Shown here: positions 54,542-62,541 of the stretch, piece after piece
Numbering within the stretch: the first letter of the stretch is position 1
How the letters are laid out: every line of letters starts with the position of its first letter
Assembly: GCF_000284095.1 (NCBI RefSeq)
Contig: NC_017068.1
Span: 1,922,001-1,986,000 of the forward strand
Reading direction: 5' to 3'
DNA length: 64,000 nt
Source: Selenomonas ruminantium subsp. lactilytica TAM6421
GTDB lineage: Bacteria; Bacillota; Negativicutes; Selenomonadales; Selenomonadaceae
Program-made: the position numbers and the translations under genes
Notes under the pieces: generated by a model
What the model was told of the DNA's origin: nothing
Databases searched by the model: none
The model's input: only the letters and a program-made list of their open reading frames with translations

Positions 54542-55170
54542 TTATTCAAGTCTCAGATTATTGATATAAACTGCACCTTTATAATTCGTAAGATAGCCGA
54601 CAAGATTCCATTCAAAATGACCGATATCTTCCTTGACCGGCTTATCCAGCAACACCCTCACTGAAGCTTTTTCAGCTTTGTTCCTGGCACGGCCTTGGCC
54701 CTGGCCACCCCCAGGTCATCCACAGGCTGATTGATCACTTCACTGCCCTTGACATTTGACGCATAGAGCTTGACTTTGAGTGCAGCATCCCCCTTCAGCT
54801 GGCTGGCATCATAATAAAAATCAAAAGACACGGCCTTGATGCCATTACCTGCCTGAATGGGGGAACTGCTGTTGACATTCATGTCCATCAGCTTGACTTC
54901 GCTCCAACTCTGCTCCTTGTCCTCACTAAAATCCACATCCAGCTTCAAAGAACCACCAAACTCTGGCGAAAATGCAGTCTCTGCATCACCGCTATAAGCA
55001 TAGCCGCCCAGATAGCTCCAGCCGCCAATGTCCTGAGAAAAATCCCATGCCTTAATGGGTACAGCTGCTTCCACTGCTGGCATAGGAAAGACTGTGGTTC
55101 CTGCCAGCGGTGACAATATCAATCCAGCTCCCAGCATACATGTCAACAAACCTTTACCTGCAAATTTCAT
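54542..55170 (-). pseudogene. Secreted CBM27-like mannan-binding protein, frameshifted
   Basis: The first frame (55170 to 54658) encodes a signal peptide (ending near AVEAA) and a beta-sandwich carbohydrate-binding domain ('IKAWDFSQDIGGWSYLGGYAY', 'FGGSLKLDVDF', 'VSFDFYYDAS'). It stops right after GTKLKKLQ. In the -1 frame the domain resumes without a gap as ASVRVLLDKPVKEDIGHFEW then NLVGYLTNYKGAVYINNLRLE and stops at 54542. One extra A in the five-base A run at 54668-54672 would restore about 209 residues. The pattern resembles CBM27/CBM23 mannan-binding modules without a catalytic domain. It could be a true mutation, a sequencing error or -1 ribosomal slippage at G-AAA-AAG. Confidence 0.75.
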
Positions 55171-55186
55171 GATTTTTCGCTCCTTT

Positions 55187-55906
55187 TCATCTAACTGATA
55201 TCGCCTTGAATTTCATCTTATCGCCCCGATGTCGTGACAGGGAATACTCGAAAGGACGTCCATCTGACAGGAAAGCCACTTGTGCTACCTCCAGCAATGG
55301 CATCCTCTCGTCTATTCCCAGCAGCTTCTGTTCTGCAGCAGTGGGCATAACCGCCCGCACGGTACGATGAGCCGACTGGATATGCAATCCCAAAGTTTCC
55401 TCTATATATCGATAAATGGAATCCTGAAGGTTGCCCTCCTTCAGTCCTGCAATCAGATCGATGGGCATCTGGGTGTACTCGATGACCACAGGTCCCCCGT
55501 CAGCACAGCGCAAACGCTGGATATCATAGACGAAATCATCTTCCGACATTCCCAGCTGCACAGCTACCTCTGGGACGGGATGGACAATGGCAAAATGCAG
55601 TACCTCCGTATGCACCGGATGTCCCTGATAATAATCGGAAAAACCGCCAAACTGCTCGGAACGGCTAAGCTTATGCATGGCATGGTCATCCAACGATTTC
55701 ACGAAAGTACCTGCCCCTCTCCGTTTTACCACCAGGCCGCCCCGTACCAGTTCATCTACAGCTCTCTTGATGGTAATGCGGCTGACCGAAAATTCCACGC
55801 ACAAGTCCCGCTCCAGCGGCAACTGCCCACCTGGCTGGTATTTGCCCTGACGGATGGCCTGCCGAAGGATATCAGCCACCTGCTGATATTTCGCCCGGCT
55901 GCTCAT
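55187..55906 (-). CDS. GntR-family regulator with UTRA domain (copy 2, mannanase operon)
   Basis: A 239-residue HutC-type regulator closely similar to the one at 53756. Both share 'VSRITIKRAVDELV', 'LVVKRRG-GTFVKSL', 'DDFVYDI', 'VIEYTQMPI', 'IQSAHR-VRAVMPT' and 'DGRPFEYS--RHRGD'. The HTH is at about residues 25-75 and the UTRA domain at 95-235. Its start overlaps the GH26 stop as ATGA, so it is translated with the mannanase. It is the best candidate for control of the divergent promoter pair at 60.7 kb, while copy 1 may control manA. Confidence 0.9.
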   Translation of the reverse strand: MSSRAKYQQVADILRQAIRQGKYQPGGQLPLERDLCVEFSVSRITIKRAVDELVRGGLVVKRRGAGTFVKSLDDHAMHKLSRSEQFGGFSDYYQGHPVHTEVLHFAIVHPVPEVAVQLGMSEDDFVYDIQRLRCADGGPVVIEYTQMPIDLIAGLKEGNLQDSIYRYIEETLGLHIQSAHRTVRAVMPTAAEQKLLGIDERMPLLEVAQVAFLSDGRPFEYSLSRHRGDKMKFKAISVR

Positions 55907-57246
55907 TCAACGCTGCCTGCTTTCAGCTTCTTATAATCTGTATTGCCATCGGCAAAAATACTGGACGGCTCATTATAGAAGTCCACAAATTCATTGATCA
56001 TCTCATGCCCACGTTTATCGCTGACCATATAAGGCATGAAGAAATTATGCTCCTGCTTGTCAAAATTGGCCCAGGACATAAAATAGGAGGCTTTATGTGC
56101 CCGGCAAATAGCGGCAGCTTTAGAGAACCATTGCTTATCCACATTGCCAGCCACGGAAAGACTGCCATCCTTGCGCACACCAAGCTCCGTCACGGCAATG
56201 ACCTTATGACGCTCCCGGCCAAGTTTTTCCATCACTGCCAGTGTCTTGTCCAGATTCTGATACCATATACCGCTTTGGTCATCATCATAAGTATCCACAC
56301 CGAAAATATCCGCATAATCATCGCCAGGATACCGGTCTAAATAACCGGCCTCATTATCAAAGGGACCATTCGGCGAATACGCATAGAGGAAGTTATGTAC
56401 CCCCTTCACATCCCGCAGATATGTTGTCGTATATTGCCAAAGGGACTGAAAATCCTTGCTGCTGATATTGCGTCCTCCCCACCAGAACCAAAAGCCATTC
56501 TGCTCATGGAATGGACGGAAAATTACCGGTATATGCTTGTCCTGCAACCGCAGGGCAAAATCGGCGACCATATCGAGATAGGCACGATAGACTTCATTCA
56601 GATCCCCGTCCGGCAGGATCCGCTTGCCAACTTTCCCTGTCAACACATTAGGACTGTAACCCTTGAAATCATACATACCATTGATTTTCGGCTTTTTCGC
56701 TACCAAATCAAAATTAGGAATATGCATGGACAAAGTAAGGATGGCCCCCTGCTTATCGGCCTGTTCTGCAATCTCCACCAAGCGGCTGGTCAATGTGATA
56801 CCAGCTGCCTGCTCTGCAGCCGTAAGCTCCAATTCATCTCCGGTCAGGGACAACGAATCCAGCCCCACTACTCCGGCAATGCTGCCTGTCACATCCTTGC
56901 AATCAGATTCGCTGCCGCTGTCCACCCGGAACATCTTGTGATGCGTGTCATTCTGATGGCCGTAAATGACTTTTCCTGCCTTAGGAACTGCCAGAAGATA
57001 CCGATAAAGTCTGGCCGCCTCCGGAGTCAACTGTTTATCCACCACTTTGTTCGTCAGAGGCGTCAGATTTTCTACTTCAGCCGTTGTCAGCGCTTCCTTT
57101 TGGGCTTTAGCATTATCCGGCAGCACACTGCGCTCCACATACGCTTTATCCTGTGGATTATCCAGTACACTGGCTTGTGCCACACCAGCCAGCAAGGGCA
57201 TACTCAAGGACACCCCCACAGCCATAGCCAACAATTTTTTTCTCAT
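55903..57246 (-). CDS. Secreted beta-mannanase (GH26)
   Basis: A 447-residue exported endo-beta-1,4-mannanase. A signal peptide (MRKKLLAMAVGVSLSMPLLA..., cleaved near AQAS, ~26) is followed by a GH26 TIM barrel. 'GKVIYGHQNDTHH' is the GH26 N-terminal motif. Glu248 in FRPFHEQNGFWFWWG is the expected acid/base and Glu354 in VIAVTELGVR the nucleophile. 'DIFGVDTYDDD' carries a further active-site block. It has no C-terminal anchor or SLH domain, so it is periplasmic or released. It lies between a GH1 phospho-glycosidase and a GntR regulator in the PTS operon. Confidence 0.93.
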   Translation of the reverse strand: MRKKLLAMAVGVSLSMPLLAGVAQASVLDNPQDKAYVERSVLPDNAKAQKEALTTAEVENLTPLTNKVVDKQLTPEAARLYRYLLAVPKAGKVIYGHQNDTHHKMFRVDSGSESDCKDVTGSIAGVVGLDSLSLTGDELELTAAEQAAGITLTSRLVEIAEQADKQGAILTLSMHIPNFDLVAKKPKINGMYDFKGYSPNVLTGKVGKRILPDGDLNEVYRAYLDMVADFALRLQDKHIPVIFRPFHEQNGFWFWWGGRNISSKDFQSLWQYTTTYLRDVKGVHNFLYAYSPNGPFDNEAGYLDRYPGDDYADIFGVDTYDDDQSGIWYQNLDKTLAVMEKLGRERHKVIAVTELGVRKDGSLSVAGNVDKQWFSKAAAICRAHKASYFMSWANFDKQEHNFFMPYMVSDKRGHEMINEFVDFYNEPSSIFADGNTDYKKLKAGSVE

Positions 57247-57267
57247 CAATAAACATTCCTTCCTCTA

Positions 57268-58668
57268 CTACTCAGCAAAACCATTATGAGCGGACAATTC
57301 CCGGAACCAATAAGCAGACTTCTTCAACGTCTTCTGTTGATTGGTCAGATCCAGCGCAATCAGACCATAGCGATTCTTATAGGCATTGGACCACGACCAG
57401 CAATCAATTGGTGTCCAAAGATGATAGCCGAAACAGTTGGAGCCTTCAGCAATGCCCCGATGCAGCCACTCCAGGTGCTCTTTTATAAAGTCAATCCGGT
57501 AATCATCGGCAATCATGCCATCTGCCTGCCGGAATTTTTCTTCACCTTCCACGCCCATACCGTTTTCGGATACATACCAGGGAATATTGCCATAATTGTC
57601 CCGGATGTTGATAGCAATATCGTAGATCGCCTGCGGATAGATTTCCCAGCCACGATAAGGATTCATCCGTCTGCCCGGCATTTCATAAGGAGCAAAATAC
57701 TTCTCCGGCATCCAGCCCTTAGAATCATCAAAAGCCGTCTGTTCCTGAGCACGGAAAGGCTGATAGTAGTTCACGCCCAAAAAATCAACGGTATTTTTTT
57801 GAATCAAGGCCAGTTCCGCCGGTGAACTTTCCCAAAGCACATTATCCTTGCGCAGGATTTCCACCAGCTTCGGCGGGAAAACACCTTTGACTGCCGGATC
57901 AAGGAAGGCCTTGTTCTTAAACGTTTCGGCAAAATCCGCTGCCGCCATGTCTTCTGCTGACTCTGAACGCGGATAAGCAGGTGTCAGGTTGATCACAATA
58001 CCAATACGCCCACCCTCTTGTTGGCACGCCGCCTGACGAAAACGCTCAATCGCCATCGCCGAAGCCAGATTGAGATTATAAATGCACTGCACGGCCTTTT
58101 TCCCATCTACCTGCAACGGATAATGGAACTGATACAGATACTCGCCTTCTGCCACTACCATCGGCTCATTAAATGTTGTCCATTCCTTGACTCTGTCGCC
58201 AAAGAGCGCAAAGCATTTTTCCGCAAAGCCAGCAAAAAGTACAGCCACCTTTTTATTCGTCCAGCCGCCATATTTCTCGTATAGTGCATAGGGCAGATCA
58301 AAATGATGCAGGTTCAGGATGGGACGAATGCCCTGTCGCAGAAATTCATCGATGACTTCATTATAAAAACGCACACCATCTGCATCCGTTTCACCGGTTT
58401 CCAAGTCCTTTATGAGACGTGACCATTGAATGGACGTCCGGACAGAATTCAAGCCAGCCTGTTTCATCAGGGCAATATCCTGACGGAAATCATTGTAGAA
58501 ATCAGAAGCAACATTGGGGCCCACACCTGCAAAAAAAGCCTCTGGATCATGATCGAACCAATAGTCGAAGATATTCCTGTGTGTCTTGTGGAACCGCCCC
58601 TCAGACTGAGGGCCTGACGTAGCCGCCCCCCACCAGAAATTTTCTGGGAATTGATACAGCTTGGACAT
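57268..58668 (-). CDS. 6-phospho-beta-glycosidase (GH1)
   Basis: A 466-residue cytoplasmic GH1 enzyme. Acid/base Glu168 is in WTTFNEPMV and nucleophile Glu368 in YVSENGMGV. The C-terminal 'DCWSWSNAYKNRYGLI' loop with Lys and Tyr is the phosphate-binding pattern of 6-phospho-beta-glycosidases, and 'WGAATSGPQSEGR' starts the barrel. It follows the PTS IIA gene by three bp. Given the GH26 mannanase next door, its natural substrate may be phosphorylated mannobiose rather than cellobiose-6-P, which is inference. AAGGGG precedes the ATG. Confidence 0.94.
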   Translation of the reverse strand: MSKLYQFPENFWWGAATSGPQSEGRFHKTHRNIFDYWFDHDPEAFFAGVGPNVASDFYNDFRQDIALMKQAGLNSVRTSIQWSRLIKDLETGETDADGVRFYNEVIDEFLRQGIRPILNLHHFDLPYALYEKYGGWTNKKVAVLFAGFAEKCFALFGDRVKEWTTFNEPMVVAEGEYLYQFHYPLQVDGKKAVQCIYNLNLASAMAIERFRQAACQQEGGRIGIVINLTPAYPRSESAEDMAAADFAETFKNKAFLDPAVKGVFPPKLVEILRKDNVLWESSPAELALIQKNTVDFLGVNYYQPFRAQEQTAFDDSKGWMPEKYFAPYEMPGRRMNPYRGWEIYPQAIYDIAINIRDNYGNIPWYVSENGMGVEGEEKFRQADGMIADDYRIDFIKEHLEWLHRGIAEGSNCFGYHLWTPIDCWSWSNAYKNRYGLIALDLTNQQKTLKKSAYWFRELSAHNGFAE

Positions 58669-58671
58669 AGA

Positions 58672-58995
58672 TTACCCCTTCTTCAAGTCTTCATACAAAT
58701 CAACCATCAGTTTGGCCATGTCCCGCACGGCCAGCGATGTCATAAAATGATCCTGGGCATGTATCAGCAGGATGCTTTTCTCAACCGGCTGCCCATCACA
58801 TTCCGCGCTCATCATCGCCGTCTGGATATCATGAGCCTTGCCGATTTCCTGACCAGCTGCTTCAATCGATTTTCTGGCCTTTTCAATATCATGGTCTTGG
58901 GCCAATACCTGTATCGCTTCAATCACCGCTGAACGCCCCGTCCCCGAATGCAGGATCAGCTGCATGGATTGTTCTACTGTCTTTTCGTCCATCAT
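58672..58995 (-). CDS. PTS lactose/cellobiose-family IIA component
   Basis: A 107-residue trimeric helical IIA that relays phosphate from HPr to IIB. The active His79 is in LLIHAQDHFMTS, the family motif. The first ATG overlaps the IIC stop as ATGA, and a second ATG follows at once (58992), so either may be used. It is third in the IIB-IIC-IIA order. There is no fusion to other PTS domains. Confidence 0.94.
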   Translation of the reverse strand: MMDEKTVEQSMQLILHSGTGRSAVIEAIQVLAQDHDIEKARKSIEAAGQEIGKAHDIQTAMMSAECDGQPVEKSILLIHAQDHFMTSLAVRDMAKLMVDLYEDLKKG

Positions 58996-60314
58996 TCTTC
59001 CTCCGTATCCTTGATTTTATTCCCGGCAATGACAAATGGTGCATAGATGCAGATATCCATTGCCAGCCACACCAGCTGCAAAATGCCGCCAGCCAGCGAT
59101 CCTGTACCGATTGTGCCGCCAAAGAACAATGGCATCGTCCAGGGTACAACATATTTGAAGATAGGTACAATCCCTGCCGAAACAGCCAGCCAGCCGACAA
59201 TCGTATTCGCTAATGGTGCCAGGATATAAGGAACCAACAAAATCGGATTCAAGACAATCGGCAAACCAAAAGCAATCGGCTCCTGAATATTGAAGAGCAT
59301 GGCCGGGAACCCCACCTTGGCCACCGCCCGCCAGCTTTCACGCCTGGAAAAAAGGAAGATGGCAATAAGCAGCCCCAGTACATGCATGAGTCCCGCTTCA
59401 AAAAAGCCATTGGAGAAAATATATGCCGCATCACCGGACTGATTGGCCAGCTGCGCCGGCATATAGACCATATTCTGGATGGCTGCGGTTACATTATGGC
59501 CATGAATGCCAAACCACCAGAAAAACCAGACAATCCCTTGATAAAGAATCGAAAAGCCAATCCCCTGCGAAAAGCCCATCAGCGGCGCCTGAATCAATGC
59601 ATAGATCAAATCATTGAGCGCCTTGCTGCCCATAAACTCCATTTGGGATAACAATGTTGCAAAAAGAGTAAAACTGAACAGTACGATAAACACCGGCATC
59701 AGCACCGCAAAGGAATTAGCCACCGCAGGCGGCACCGTTTCCGGCATCCGGATGGTCAGTTTCTGATTCTTCGACAGATGGATAAACATCTTAGACGAAA
59801 GCGTTGCCACAATGATAGCTGTAAGCACGGCCTTGTTGCCAAAATAGGACAAATCAAAGGCTGCTATATTGCCAACACTTTGCGGCGTGACAATGATAAA
59901 AGCACCTAAAGCCGTCAGCGCGTTAGCAAAGGGATCTCCGCCCCATATGGTACCCAGCCGATAGGCAAAGGCACCCACCAACAGGAAGGAAAACACCCCA
60001 AAGCCAACGGTCACGACATTATTGCACAGCCCCTGAATCACCTGCATGCCGCGTACGAATTGTGAGTTTTTGTACGCATCGCCAGCAGTATCCAGTCCCG
60101 TGAATGCAGCACCAAGATTCAAACCATTTGCGCCCATTACAGTTCCCCAGGGATCTAAAAGCACCCACTGAATGATACCGAAAAAGGACCCTACGATAAT
60201 GAATGGCAGCAGCATGGAAAATGCATCACGCATGGCCAATAGATATTTGTTGCCGGAAATACGGGCAGCCAGTGGCATCATCACCCGTTCAAAACTGGAA
60301 ATCACTCCACTCAT
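58992..60314 (-). CDS. PTS cellobiose-family IIC permease
   Basis: A 440-residue sugar channel of the lactose/cellobiose PTS family with about ten membrane helices. 'KYLLAMRDAFSMLLPFIIVGSFFG', 'GAFIIVTPQSVG', 'YQGIVWFFWWFGIHGHN' and 'FNIQEPIAFGLPIVLNPIL' (substrate-binding His and Glu loops) are diagnostic. It imports beta-linked disaccharides while IIB phosphorylates them. The operon context (GH26, ManA) suggests beta-mannobiose, though cellobiose cannot be excluded. It starts seven bp after the IIB stop. Confidence 0.94.
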   Translation of the reverse strand: MSGVISSFERVMMPLAARISGNKYLLAMRDAFSMLLPFIIVGSFFGIIQWVLLDPWGTVMGANGLNLGAAFTGLDTAGDAYKNSQFVRGMQVIQGLCNNVVTVGFGVFSFLLVGAFAYRLGTIWGGDPFANALTALGAFIIVTPQSVGNIAAFDLSYFGNKAVLTAIIVATLSSKMFIHLSKNQKLTIRMPETVPPAVANSFAVLMPVFIVLFSFTLFATLLSQMEFMGSKALNDLIYALIQAPLMGFSQGIGFSILYQGIVWFFWWFGIHGHNVTAAIQNMVYMPAQLANQSGDAAYIFSNGFFEAGLMHVLGLLIAIFLFSRRESWRAVAKVGFPAMLFNIQEPIAFGLPIVLNPILLVPYILAPLANTIVGWLAVSAGIVPIFKYVVPWTMPLFFGGTIGTGSLAGGILQLVWLAMDICIYAPFVIAGNKIKDTEEE

Positions 60315-60321
60315 CTGTGTC

Positions 60322-60630
60322 TTACTCCTTCCCCATCAGCTGCAGTGCTTTCGCCAGCACCTTATCTCCGCGGATCATGCCATAATCCTGCATATTGATG
60401 ACTTCAACCGGACAACGGCCAGCAACGATCTTTTCTACATCCCCCTTCATATGGCGGATCTGAGGCCCCAAGAGTACCACATCTGCATCAGCTGCCCGCT
60501 GATCCAGAACCTCGACGCTGAATGCCTCGATATGGACATCCGACAGAGACTTAGCGGCAGCAGCTTCCTGCATCTTCTTAACCAGGATTGAAGTAGACAT
60601 ACCGGCATTGCAGACTAAATAAATGTTCAT
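60322..60630 (-). CDS. PTS lactose/cellobiose-family IIB component
   Basis: A 102-residue IIB domain that carries phosphate on Cys7 in 'VCNAGMSTSILVKKM', the family phosphocysteine loop. 'DVVLLGPQIRHM' and 'VINMQDYGMIRGDKVLAKAL' are typical. CAGGAGG lies before the ATG. It is the first gene of the operon IIB-IIC-IIA-GH1-GH26-gntR-CBM, read from a perfect consensus promoter. Confidence 0.95.
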   Translation of the reverse strand: MNIYLVCNAGMSTSILVKKMQEAAAAKSLSDVHIEAFSVEVLDQRAADADVVLLGPQIRHMKGDVEKIVAGRCPVEVINMQDYGMIRGDKVLAKALQLMGKE

Positions 60631-60694
60631 GTTAATTCCTCCTGAACAAAATTGATATAGACAGTTTTTTCTTGTTCTGTCTTTCTACCTCTTC

Positions 60695-60723
60695 ATTATA
60701 GTATTGGTAAACTCCTTTGTCAA
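60695..60723 (-). promoter_or_regulatory. Perfect consensus promoter of the mannan PTS operon
   Basis: Minus-strand TTGACA (60718-60723), 17 bp, TATAAT (60695-60700). The -35 box is the outer end of the left arm of the 19-bp inverted repeat. Confidence 0.9.
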
Positions 60724-60811
60724 TAAAAGATATAACTTTTATTTTTATCTTATCTCATTATTGCAGTATAGAATATTATCTTTTTTTCTTTTGTTATATC
60801 TTTTATTGACA
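60718..60811. promoter_or_regulatory. Paired operators: perfect 19-bp inverted repeat embedding both -35 boxes
   Basis: TGTCAATAAAAGATATAAC (60718-60736) and its exact complement GTTATATCTTTTATTGACA (60793-60811) are separated by 56 AT-rich bases. Each arm includes the -35 hexamer of one of two divergent promoters. Such exact duplication implies a shared regulator binding site; the local GntR/UTRA proteins are the natural candidates. The left arm also continues into a local palindrome AATAAAAG-ATATAA-CTTTTATT. Confidence 0.8.
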
Positions 60812-60834
60812 TAAATATGTTTTATAACTATAAT
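60806..60834 (+). promoter_or_regulatory. Perfect consensus promoter of the SLH porin operon
   Basis: TTGACA (60806-60811), 17 bp, TATAAT (60829-60834). It mirrors the PTS promoter exactly in elements and spacing. The leader is about 78 nt. Confidence 0.9.
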
Positions 60835-60918
60835 GAGAGTTACAAAGCAAGGGAAACCAATTGCAAAACCGCGGAACTACGCATATTATTCCCTTGCCAT
60901 GAGATAGGAGGAATAGGA

Positions 60919-62487
60919 ATGAAACAGAAGAAACTAGTGCCTCTGATGCTAGCACTAGCGATGAGCACTTATCCACTGACCGTTGGTGCCGCGGATAAGA
61001 ATGACATGTTTGCCGACCTGCCGGCCAATCATTGGGCCTACAAGGCTGTAAGCGAACTGAATGCAGCCGGCCTTATAACCGGCACCGGCCGTGAACGCCT
61101 CGAAAGCAATCAGCTCGTAACCCGCTATCAGATGGCCGAATTGGTAGCCAGTGCCATCGCACATCAAAATCAGGCGGATCGCCCACAGCAAAAAAACATC
61201 GCACAATTGAAAAAAGAATTCCAGCAGGAAATTGCCACCATAGAATCATTGGGACAGCGTATCAGCCAGCTGGAACATAAGACCAAGGATAAGTTTTCCC
61301 TCCACGGGCATTTCCAGCAAAGTATCGAGCATCAATATCATAAAAACGGCGCGGTTTCCAACTGGTGGGCCAAGGAAATCTATCTGAACCCTGCCGCGCA
61401 GCTCCCCGGAGGCTGGCAGTTCAAAGCACAATTCGTCACCAAGATGGGTTCCGACAAAAGCAATGGCTGGAATCAGGAAGAACTCATGCATGGTCAATTA
61501 TATAACGGCGGCAATAGCCGGGATGAAATCATGCGCCCTGACTACTATTATTTGGAAGGGAATCTGGGCAAGACCGGCCAGTTCATGAAAATCGGTGACT
61601 TCCAGCCCTGGGTACAGGCAGGATATGTCATGGGCGCCAACATACAAGGCATTTCTCTGGAACATTGGGGCAAGGGATACAATACGCACTTCTTTGCCGG
61701 ACGACTGGATGTTTCCAATAATGATCTGGCCATCGGTGCCAGCGCCAATTACGATAATGCTGCCGGTGGCTGGTTCCCTTCTCTTTCCCAACCCTGGAAC
61801 GACAATGTCCGTGCACACGAAGACTACCGCATTGTCAACAATGCCGCCTCCCACTGGCAGCCAGCACTTTCCCGCGATGGTGTCACGCCCTTGTCCGAGC
61901 AGGAGCAGCAGGAAGCCCTTGCTAATGGGGGCACTGGCAGTGACAATGCCCATGCCGGGCTGCAAGATCCATTTCATGATGGCAAAGATACCCGCAAGAC
62001 CGTATATGCTTTTGTCATTGACAAGACTTTTTCCAAGCGCCTGGACAGCAGCCTGGGTTACTATCGCTACAAATCAGCGGCCTATAATCGTAAGCCCCTG
62101 CACATCGGCGCTGCCACGCTCAATTACAAATTAGTACGCAATCTTAATCTGCAGGGCATCTATGCCTTTGGCAGCCAGCATGGAGCCAATAGCCATGACA
62201 AAGGTTATATGGTCGATCTCATGTTCCATGGCAATCCCTGGATTCCCAATGACCGTGCCCATTATTTTGGTGCCTATATCGGCTATCATTATCTGGCTCC
62301 GGATACGTACATCAAATGCGGTTATGGCGATGATATCGAAAAAGGACAGAAAGGACTGGCCCTCGGCATGTTCTACAATTTCACAGCAAATATGCAACTG
62401 GCAGTAAAATACGGCCGTGGTCATTCCCTGACCAATCATAATCTTTTCCGAGAAAAATTCTATAGCTGCTTCTCCGTCTTCTTCTAA
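60919..62487 (+). CDS. SLH-domain outer-membrane porin 1
   Basis: A 522-residue exported protein. A signal peptide (ending near TVGAAD) is followed by one SLH domain ('MFADLPANHWAYKAVSELNA' and 'GLITGTGRERLESNQLVTRYQMAELV', about 30-85), a coiled-coil linker ('LKKEFQQEIATIESLGQRISQLEHK') and a C-terminal beta-barrel with alternating strands. The SLH domain should bind polyaminated peptidoglycan while the barrel sits in the outer membrane, the OmpM-type design of Negativicutes. AGGAGG lies before the ATG; codons upstream from 60817 overlap the promoter. Divergent control with the mannan PTS suggests oligosaccharide uptake. Confidence 0.87.
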   Translation: MKQKKLVPLMLALAMSTYPLTVGAADKNDMFADLPANHWAYKAVSELNAAGLITGTGRERLESNQLVTRYQMAELVASAIAHQNQADRPQQKNIAQLKKEFQQEIATIESLGQRISQLEHKTKDKFSLHGHFQQSIEHQYHKNGAVSNWWAKEIYLNPAAQLPGGWQFKAQFVTKMGSDKSNGWNQEELMHGQLYNGGNSRDEIMRPDYYYLEGNLGKTGQFMKIGDFQPWVQAGYVMGANIQGISLEHWGKGYNTHFFAGRLDVSNNDLAIGASANYDNAAGGWFPSLSQPWNDNVRAHEDYRIVNNAASHWQPALSRDGVTPLSEQEQQEALANGGTGSDNAHAGLQDPFHDGKDTRKTVYAFVIDKTFSKRLDSSLGYYRYKSAAYNRKPLHIGAATLNYKLVRNLNLQGIYAFGSQHGANSHDKGYMVDLMFHGNPWIPNDRAHYFGAYIGYHYLAPDTYIKCGYGDDIEKGQKGLALGMFYNFTANMQLAVKYGRGHSLTNHNLFREKFYSCFSVFF

Positions 62488-62541
62488 AAAATCTGCCCCC
62501 AACCTTCCCCAAGACTGTCATGATACAAGGAGGAAAACAAT

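Noticed and set aside
60817-60918. 34-residue N-terminal extension of porin 1
   Set aside because: The upstream ATG lies between the -35 and -10 boxes, and the ATG at 60919 has an AGGAGG site and opens a signal peptide.
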